Shown here piece after piece: positions 57,969 through 64,000 of a stretch of 64,000 nt of DNA (its first letter is position 1; every line of letters begins with the position of its first letter). The stretch comes from Stappia indica (GTDB lineage: Bacteria; Pseudomonadota; Alphaproteobacteria; Rhizobiales; Stappiaceae). The position numbers were made by a program, and so were the translations under genes. The stretch lies in NCBI RefSeq assembly GCF_009789575.1, contig NZ_CP046908.1, positions 124,001-188,000 on the forward strand, written 5' to 3'. The notes below the pieces were generated by a model, which had not been told where the DNA came from, did no database searches, and saw nothing but the letters and a program-made list of their open reading frames with translations.

Positions 57969-60297
57969 GAGCGGCGGAAAAGCCCTTGGCGCGGCTGCGC
58001 TCGCCAGCGTCGGCCAATCCCTGCCGCATGACAGCGCCATCCGCCATGTCAGCGGCAGCGCAGTCTATGTGGACGACATCCGCGAGCCGGCCGGCACGCT
58101 GCATGTGGTGCCCGGTTGGGCACGTGACGTCACAAGAGGCAGGATCGTCTCGCTGGATCTCGATCCGGTCCGCGACTATCCGGGCGTCGTGGCGGTGATC
58201 GGCCCGGCGGACATTCCGGGCAAGAACGACGTCTCTCCGGCGCTCGGCGACGAGCCGATGTTCGCGGACGAGGAGATTCTCTTCTGGGGGCAGCCGCTCT
58301 TTGCGGTCGTTGCGAAGACGCGCGAGGCGGCGCGCCACGCGGCCCGCAAGGCGCGCATCGAGGTGGAGGACCTGCCGCCGCTGCTGACCGTCGAGGACGC
58401 GCTGGCGGCCGACGAGACGGTGCTGCCCGACTACCAGTTCCGCAAGGGCTCTCCCGAGACCGGACTCGCGACCGCCAGCCATCTGCTGGAGGGTTCGCTG
58501 CGCATCGGCGGGCAGGAGCATTTCTACCTGGAAGGCCAGGTATCGCTGGCCGTGCCCGGCGAAGACAGCGACATGTTCGTCCACACGTCCTCGCAGCATC
58601 CGAGCGAGACGCAGCACATCATCGCCCGCGTGCTCGCCGTGCCGGATGCGGCGGTGACGGTGGAGGTGCGCCGGATGGGCGGCGGCTTCGGCGGCAAGGA
58701 GTCCCAGGCGAACCACTGGGCAGCGATCGCGGCCATTGCCGCGCGCGCGACCGGCCGGCCCTGCAAGCTGCGGCTCGACCGCGACGACGACATGATCATG
58801 ACCGGCAAGCGGCACGACTTCCGCGTCGATTGGAAGCTCGGCCACGATGCGGAAGGGCTGTTGCGGGTGGTCGACATGCGGCTCTTCGCCCGCTGCGGCT
58901 ATTCGGCGGACCTGTCGCTCGGCGTGGTCGACCGGTCGATGTTCCACGCAGACTCCAGCTACTACTATCCCGATGCGATGATCCATTCGCGCCGGCTCAA
59001 GACCCATACCTGCTCCAACACCGCCTTTCGCGGGTTCGGCGGGCCGCAGGGCATGCTGGCCGCCGAGCGGATGATGGACGCGCTGGCGATCCGCCTCGGG
59101 GTGGATCCGCTCGACCTGCGCAAGCGCAATTTCTACCGCGACGGGCGCGACGTCACGCCCTACGGCATGAAGGTGGAAGAGCACGCGACGCTGCACGCCA
59201 TCGTCGATGAGCTGGAGGAGAGCTCCAACTATCGCCGGCGCCGGGAGGAGATCGCCGCCTTCAACGCCTCCAGCCCGATCCTGAAGAAGGGGCTGGCGCT
59301 GACGCCGGTGAAGTTCGGCATCTCCTTCACGCTGAAGCATCTGAACCAGGCCGGCGCCCTGGTGCATCTCTACACCGACGGCTCGATCCACCTGAACCAC
59401 GGCGGCACCGAGATGGGGCAGGGCCTGTTCCAGAAGGTGGCGCAGATCGTCGCCGAGGAATTCGGCGTCTCGCTCGACAGGGTGAAGATCACCGCGACCC
59501 ATACCGGCAAGGTGCCCAACACTGGCCCGACGGCGGCCTCCTCCGGCACCGATCTCAACGGCATGGCCGCCAAGATCGGCGCCGAGACCATCCGCGGCCG
59601 CCTCGTTGCCTTTGCCGCCGAGCGCTACCAGGTGGCGCCGGATGCGATCACTTTCGCAGACAATTCCGTGCAGATCGGCGAGCGCAGCATGACGCTCGGC
59701 GAACTGGCCCGCGAGGCGCATCTGGCGCGCATCCAGCTGTCGGCGGCGGGCTTCTACGCCACACCCAACATCACCTGGGACCGGCCGAGCGCGTCGGGGC
59801 GGCCGTTCTTCTACTTTGCCTATGGCGCAGCCTGTTCGGAGGTCACCGTCGACACGATGACCGGCGAAATGCGGGTCGACCGCGTCGACATCCTCCACGA
59901 TGTCGGCCACTCGCTCAATCCGGCCATCGACATCGGCCAGATCGAGGGCGGCTTCGTGCAGGGGATGGGCTGGCTGACCACCGAGGAACTGGTCTGGGAC
60001 GACCGGGGGCGCCTGCGCACGCACGCTCCTTCCACCTACAAGATCCCAACCGCCTCCGACGTGCCGGAGGACTTCCGGGTGGAACTCTATGCCTCGGCCG
60101 GCAACCCGTCCCCCACGGTCTACCGCTCCAAGGCGGTCGGCGAGCCGCCGGTGATGCTGGCAATCTCCGTTTTCAGCGCCATCCACGATGCACTGGCCAG
60201 CCTCAATCCCGGAGCGATACCGGATCTCGATGCCCCGGCAACGCCGGAGGCGATCCTGCGGGCCGTCCTCGCCATGAAACGGGGCAGGGCCGGCTGA
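57958..60297 (+). CDS. xdhB: xanthine dehydrogenase molybdenum subunit
   Basis: 779 residues. Molybdopterin-binding motifs include GGGFGGKESQ, AFRGFGGPQG, EMGQGLFQKVAQI and the catalytic Glu near the C terminus in AVGEPPVML. It oxidises hypoxanthine and xanthine to urate in the cytosol as an XdhA2B2 complex. The start overlaps xdhA and the stop overlaps the xdhC start (TGATG), so the three genes are translationally coupled. Confidence 0.96.
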   Translation: MQPESGGKALGAAALASVGQSLPHDSAIRHVSGSAVYVDDIREPAGTLHVVPGWARDVTRGRIVSLDLDPVRDYPGVVAVIGPADIPGKNDVSPALGDEPMFADEEILFWGQPLFAVVAKTREAARHAARKARIEVEDLPPLLTVEDALAADETVLPDYQFRKGSPETGLATASHLLEGSLRIGGQEHFYLEGQVSLAVPGEDSDMFVHTSSQHPSETQHIIARVLAVPDAAVTVEVRRMGGGFGGKESQANHWAAIAAIAARATGRPCKLRLDRDDDMIMTGKRHDFRVDWKLGHDAEGLLRVVDMRLFARCGYSADLSLGVVDRSMFHADSSYYYPDAMIHSRRLKTHTCSNTAFRGFGGPQGMLAAERMMDALAIRLGVDPLDLRKRNFYRDGRDVTPYGMKVEEHATLHAIVDELEESSNYRRRREEIAAFNASSPILKKGLALTPVKFGISFTLKHLNQAGALVHLYTDGSIHLNHGGTEMGQGLFQKVAQIVAEEFGVSLDRVKITATHTGKVPNTGPTAASSGTDLNGMAAKIGAETIRGRLVAFAAERYQVAPDAITFADNSVQIGERSMTLGELAREAHLARIQLSAAGFYATPNITWDRPSASGRPFFYFAYGAACSEVTVDTMTGEMRVDRVDILHDVGHSLNPAIDIGQIEGGFVQGMGWLTTEELVWDDRGRLRTHAPSTYKIPTASDVPEDFRVELYASAGNPSPTVYRSKAVGEPPVMLAISVFSAIHDALASLNPGAIPDLDAPATPEAILRAVLAMKRGRAG

Positions 60298-61316
60298 TGC
60301 GCAATCCCTGGAGCGCCGTTCGTGACCTGCTGGAGCGCCATGGCCGCTGCGCGATGGTCAGCGTTCTGGCGCTGCAGGGCTCGGCACCGCGCGAAGCGGG
60401 TGCGCGCATGGTGGTCGCGCCGGACGGCTCGTTCCACGGCACCATCGGCGGCGGCACGCTGGAATACGAGGCCATCGCCATGGCTGCCGCGCAGGCCGCG
60501 GACGAGACCTCGTTCGATCTCCTGAAGCTGCGGACCTTCACGCTGGGCCCCGACCTTGGCCAATGCTGCGGCGGCCGCGTGACGCTGGCGGTCGAGAGTT
60601 TTTCGGCCGCCCGGCTCGACGAGGCGCGGTGCCTTGCCGAACTTGCCGAGCGAGGCGGTTTTGCGACCCGCGCAGCCATCGGCGCGCAAGGAGAAGTGGC
60701 CCCTCGCGAGATCGTCGCCGGCGAGGGCACGGTGGATGCGCCGCTCGCGCTCTCGGCCGGCCTGCTGGAGGAGCGGTTCTCGGCCGGCGAGACCCGGCTG
60801 ATGCTGTTCGGCGCCGGCCATGTCGGGCGTGCCATCGTGCTGGCGCTGGCCAGCCTGCCGTTCCGCGTTACCTGGGTCGACAGCCGGCTCAATGCCTTTC
60901 CCGTCCACATGCCGCGCAGCGTCGAGCCCCGCCACATTGCCGAACCGCCTGAGATCTTTGGCGAGGGCGGTATTGCAAAACCCGTCCCGGCCGAGGTGCT
61001 GATCATGACCCATGATCACGCACTCGACCTCGCCATTGCCGATGCGGCGCTCCGGGCGCCTGGCATCGGCGGCGTCGGCATGATCGGCAGCGCCACCAAG
61101 GCTGCCCGCATGGTCTCGCGGCTGCGGGCCGCAGGCCACGGCGAAGAGGAGCTGGCGCGCTTCCGCTGCCCCATCGGCATTTCCGGTATCGCCTCGAAGG
61201 AGCCGGCGGCCATCGCCATCTCCGTTGCGGCCGAACTCATGCTTCGCCGCGAACAGGCGGGAGCTTTCCACAACAAACGCGGCGGCAGGCTTGCAGGGGG
61301 AATGAGGCTCGTATGA
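60297..61316 (+). CDS. xdhC: XdhC molybdenum cofactor insertion protein
   Basis: 339-residue accessory protein that binds and sulfurates the molybdenum cofactor and delivers it to XdhB. The N-terminal CoxI-like part has VLALQGSAPREAGARM, and a Rossmann domain begins at LMLFGAGHVGRAIVLALASLP near residue 168; the C-terminal RCPIGISGIASKEPAAIAI is typical. Start codon overlaps the xdhB stop by one base. The ABC transporter genes follow after 19 bases. Confidence 0.94.
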   Translation: MRNPWSAVRDLLERHGRCAMVSVLALQGSAPREAGARMVVAPDGSFHGTIGGGTLEYEAIAMAAAQAADETSFDLLKLRTFTLGPDLGQCCGGRVTLAVESFSAARLDEARCLAELAERGGFATRAAIGAQGEVAPREIVAGEGTVDAPLALSAGLLEERFSAGETRLMLFGAGHVGRAIVLALASLPFRVTWVDSRLNAFPVHMPRSVEPRHIAEPPEIFGEGGIAKPVPAEVLIMTHDHALDLAIADAALRAPGIGGVGMIGSATKAARMVSRLRAAGHGEEELARFRCPIGISGIASKEPAAIAISVAAELMLRREQAGAFHNKRGGRLAGGMRLV

Positions 61317-61335
61317 TAACGCGGCGGGGGAAGCG

Positions 61336-62916
61336 ATGACAGCCACGACACCGACAGATCCGCCCGCGACAGGCCGTGAGAGACAGGGCGAAATCCTGCT
61401 CGAGGCGCGCGGCATCACCAAGCGCTTCGGCGAGGTTCTCGCCAACGACGCGGTGTCGCTGACGCTGCGCGCCGGCGAGATCCACGCCCTGCTCGGCGAA
61501 AACGGTGCCGGCAAGTCCACGCTCGTCAAGATCCTCTACGGCGCGCTCGAGCCCAACGGCGGAACGCTGCACTGGCAGGGCAGGGAGGTGACCATCGCCT
61601 CGCCGGCCGAGGCCCGGCAGCTCGGCATCGGCATGGTGTTCCAGCACTTCTCGCTGTTCGAGGCGCTGACCGTTGCCGAAAATATCGCGCTCGCCCTGCC
61701 GAAGGGCACAGGCATGCGCGAGCTGTCCGCGCGCATCCGCGAAGTCTCGCGCGACTATGGCCTCACCCTCGATCCCGACGCCATCGTCGCCGACCTTCCC
61801 GTCGGCATCCGCCAGCGCATCGAGATCGTCCGCTGCCTGCTGCAGGAGCCGCGGCTGATCATCATGGACGAGCCGACCTCGGTGCTGACGCCGCAGGAGG
61901 CCGACCAGCTCTTCGTGACGCTGGAGCGTCTCACCTCCGAAGGCTGTGCGATCCTCTACATCTCCCACCGCTTGGAGGAGGTGAAGCGCATCTGCCACCA
62001 CGCCACCGTCATGCGCCACGGCAAAGTCATCTCCGAATGCGACCCGGCGCAGGAAACCGCCGCCTCGCTGGCGCGGATGATGGTGGGCGCCGCGGTGCAC
62101 GATCTCGACCGCGGTCCGAGGCCGGAGGCCGGCGCGGTGCGGCTGGAGCTACGTGCCCTTTCGGCTCCGGCGGACGGGCCCTTCTCCGTTGCCATCGACA
62201 CTGTCGACCTGCAGGTCCGCGGCGGTGAGGTCGTGGCGATCGCAGGTATCGCCGGCAACGGCCAGGGAGAGCTCTTCGATCTCCTGTCGGGCGAGCGGCT
62301 GTCGTCTCCCGATGCCGTGCAGATCGACGGCCAGTCGGCCGGGCGCGGCGGCATCACCGCACGGCGGCGTGCGGGAGCTGCCTTCGTCCCGGAAGAACGG
62401 CTCGGCCACGGCGCCGTGCCCGGCCTCAGGCTCTCGGAAAACATCGTCCTGACGCGCCATTCCACCGGCGACGGTCTCGTGCGCGGCGGCTTCGTCGACC
62501 GCGACCGGGCCGGGCAGCTGGGGCAACGTCTGAAGAACAATTTCGACGTGCGCATGTCCCATGACGATGCCGAGGCGCGGGCGCTGTCCGGCGGCAATCT
62601 GCAGAAATTCGTCATCGGTCGGGAGCTCGACCGCCGTCCCGGCGTGCTGGTGGTGAACCAGCCGACCTGGGGTGTCGATGCCGGCGCTGCCGCGCTCATC
62701 CGGCAAGAGCTGATCGATCTCAGCCGCCAGGGATCGGCGGTGCTGGTGATCAGCCAGGACCTTGACGAGATCTTCGAGATCGCTGACCGCATCGCCGTCA
62801 TCTCGCGCGGCCAGATGTCCGCGGCGGAGCCGGCGGAAGCCATGACCCGCGAGCGCATCGGCCTGCTGATGGGCGGTATGGACGAACGGCAGGGAGGCGC
62901 GACCCATGCGGCTTGA
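61336..62916 (+). CDS. ABC transporter ATP-binding protein, two ATPase domains (nucleoside/purine type)
   Basis: 526 residues with two fused ATPase domains. In the first: Walker A GENGAGKST, signature region LPVGIRQRIEI and Walker B LIIMDEPTSVL. In the second: a degenerate Walker A (GIAGNGQGEL) and signature LSGGNLQKFVIGREL. This is the layout of RbsA-type and BmpA-type nucleoside importers. Its place behind xdhABC suggests purine base or nucleoside uptake. The two permease genes follow, the first overlapping by 11 bases. Confidence 0.9.
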   Translation: MTATTPTDPPATGRERQGEILLEARGITKRFGEVLANDAVSLTLRAGEIHALLGENGAGKSTLVKILYGALEPNGGTLHWQGREVTIASPAEARQLGIGMVFQHFSLFEALTVAENIALALPKGTGMRELSARIREVSRDYGLTLDPDAIVADLPVGIRQRIEIVRCLLQEPRLIIMDEPTSVLTPQEADQLFVTLERLTSEGCAILYISHRLEEVKRICHHATVMRHGKVISECDPAQETAASLARMMVGAAVHDLDRGPRPEAGAVRLELRALSAPADGPFSVAIDTVDLQVRGGEVVAIAGIAGNGQGELFDLLSGERLSSPDAVQIDGQSAGRGGITARRRAGAAFVPEERLGHGAVPGLRLSENIVLTRHSTGDGLVRGGFVDRDRAGQLGQRLKNNFDVRMSHDDAEARALSGGNLQKFVIGRELDRRPGVLVVNQPTWGVDAGAAALIRQELIDLSRQGSAVLVISQDLDEIFEIADRIAVISRGQMSAAEPAEAMTRERIGLLMGGMDERQGGATHAA

Positions 62917-63985
62917 GCTGGAAAAACGCGCCGAGCACTCGACGGCGATGGCCCTGTTGTCGCCGGTGATCGCGCTCGCCCTGACCCTCGTCAGCGGCGC
63001 TATCCTCTTTGCAGCGCTCGGGGAGAACCCGGCCGAGGCGCTCTATGTCTTCTTCATCGAGCCCCTGACCGCGTCCTGGTCGCTGCAGGAGCTGGTGGTC
63101 AAGGCAACGCCGCTGATCCTGATCGGCGTGGGTCTTGCCGTGTGCTACCTGTCCAACACGTGGAACATCGGCGGTGAGGGCCAGTTCACGGCCGGCGCGC
63201 TCGCCGGCTCGGTCCTGCCGATCCTGGTTCCCGAGTTCCAGACCCCGCTGACCTTGCCCTTGATGCTGTTGATGGGCATTGCCGGCGGCATGGCCTGGGC
63301 TGCGATCCCGGCCTTTCTCAAGGTGCGCTTCGGCACCAACGAGATCCTGACCAGCCTGATGCTGGTCTATATCGCGCAGCTCCTGCTCGACTGGCTGGTG
63401 CGCGGGCCCTGGCGCGATCCCGACGGCTACAATTTCCCAGAAAGCCGCCTCTTTTCGGACGCGGCGTCCCTGCCGGCGCTGGCCGACGGGCGCATGCATG
63501 TGGGGGCGATCTTCGCGCTGATTGCGGTCGCAGCGCTCGCCGTTGTGCTGATGAAATCGCTCAAGGGCTTCGAGATCCGCGTCCTCGGCCAGGCGCCGCG
63601 GGCAGGGCGCTTTGCCGGCTTCTCGCAGAACAGGATGGTGTGGTTCGCCTTCCTGTTGTCGGGCGGGCTTGCCGGGCTTGCCGGAATCAGCGAGGTGTCC
63701 GGCTCGATCAACCAGCTTACCCCGGTGATCTCTCCCGGCTATGGCTTCACAGCGATCATCGTCGCCTTTCTTGGCCGGCTGAATCCCATCGGCATCCTGT
63801 TTTCCGGCCTGCTTCTTGCGCTGTCCTATCTCGGCGGCGAGGCGGCGCAGGTGGCGCTCGGCATCTCCGACAAGACGACCCGCGTGTTCCAGGGGATGCT
63901 GCTGTTCTACGTGCTTGCCTGCGACACGCTGATCCTCTACCGGATCCGGCTCGGCGGACCTGCAGCCACGGCGAAGGGGGCCTGA
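62906..63985 (+). CDS. ABC transporter permease (YufP/BmpA type)
   Basis: 359 residues with about ten membrane helices. CYLSNTWNIGGEGQFTAGALAGS near residue 78 and RAGRFAGFSQNRMVWFAFLLSGGLAGLAG are typical of the BPD_transp_2 permeases of purine nucleoside importers. It pairs with a second permease whose gene begins at 63987. The substrate-binding protein gene is not in the window. Confidence 0.9.
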   Translation: MRLELEKRAEHSTAMALLSPVIALALTLVSGAILFAALGENPAEALYVFFIEPLTASWSLQELVVKATPLILIGVGLAVCYLSNTWNIGGEGQFTAGALAGSVLPILVPEFQTPLTLPLMLLMGIAGGMAWAAIPAFLKVRFGTNEILTSLMLVYIAQLLLDWLVRGPWRDPDGYNFPESRLFSDAASLPALADGRMHVGAIFALIAVAALAVVLMKSLKGFEIRVLGQAPRAGRFAGFSQNRMVWFAFLLSGGLAGLAGISEVSGSINQLTPVISPGYGFTAIIVAFLGRLNPIGILFSGLLLALSYLGGEAAQVALGISDKTTRVFQGMLLFYVLACDTLILYRIRLGGPAATAKGA

Positions 63986-63986
63986 C

Positions 63987-64000
63987 ATGGGTGCTTTCGA
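63987..64000 (+). CDS. start of second ABC permease gene (cut by the window edge)
   Basis: Only ATGGGTGCTTTCGA is visible, one base after the upstream permease stop. In this transporter type a second permease gene normally follows, so the identification rests on position alone. Confidence 0.45.

Noticed and set aside
57952-60186. 744-codon frame opposite xdhB
   Set aside because: Antisense shadow; the xdhB frame has all the molybdenum hydroxylase motifs.

Overview
The window looks like a chromosomal segment of an alphaproteobacterium of the order Hyphomicrobiales (Rhizobiales). G+C is high, around 65% by eye. Supporting markers are a phosphatidylcholine synthase, a class I PHA synthase, an IalB-family protein, malyl-CoA lyase, a four-subunit sarcosine oxidase operon, and rhizobial-type gene blocks (rplM-rpsI / thioesterase / enoyl-CoA hydratase / CoA-binding protein / metY / ctaA; phaC / aminotransferase / hom / glpX / recJ; kdsA-eno). 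Stappiaceae is my best guess for the family, but nothing in the window proves it. I found no rRNA or tRNA gene, CRISPR array, prophage or complete insertion sequence.

Layout. 1-10.3 kb: ctaA; metY with a higBA toxin-antitoxin pair behind it; CoA-binding protein and enoyl-CoA hydratase; thioesterase; the rplM-rpsI ribosomal operon with an attenuator-like leader; an Lrp regulator divergent from arginase and ornithine aminotransferase; a DUF6653-like membrane protein. 10.3-20.3 kb: phaC, a small lipoprotein, alaC-like aminotransferase, hom-glpX-recJ, nitrilase and a DUF423 protein. 20.4-29.3 kb: sarcosine oxidase operon (soxB, a cupin, soxD, soxA, soxG), a DEAD-box helicase, a decayed second copy of part of soxG, and a Tat-exported carbonic anhydrase. 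29.3-38 kb: M3 peptidase, AEC transporter, an orphan rod-like protein, galU / UDP-sugar epimerase / flavoprotein, kdsA and eno. 38-44.8 kb: a minus-strand run of five genes ending in a low-G+C gene that joins STAS, GHKL-ATPase and DUF4325 (STAS-like) domains. 45-55 kb: IalB, HspQ, malyl-CoA lyase, lipid A acyltransferase, AEC transporter, CoA-transferase, UbiH-type monooxygenase, DUF2182 protein, Pcs and quinone oxidoreductase. 55-64 kb: a purine catabolism and uptake block (LysR regulator, uraH, xdhABC, ABC transporter) that runs off the right edge.

How the genes fit together. Several modules feed central carbon and nitrogen metabolism. Arginine goes to ornithine and on to glutamate semialdehyde. 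Sarcosine goes to glycine plus methylene-THF. Hypoxanthine and xanthine go to urate, with hydroxyisourate hydrolysis after it. PHB synthase and malyl-CoA lyase suggest storage polymer and ethylmalonyl-CoA-type acetyl-CoA assimilation. Envelope functions (KDO, UDP-sugars, late lipid A acyltransferase, phosphatidylcholine) are spread through the window. The clearest foreign or rearranged pieces are the low-G+C STAS/ATPase gene, the higBA pair, and the helicase lying between an intact soxG and a decayed soxG fragment.
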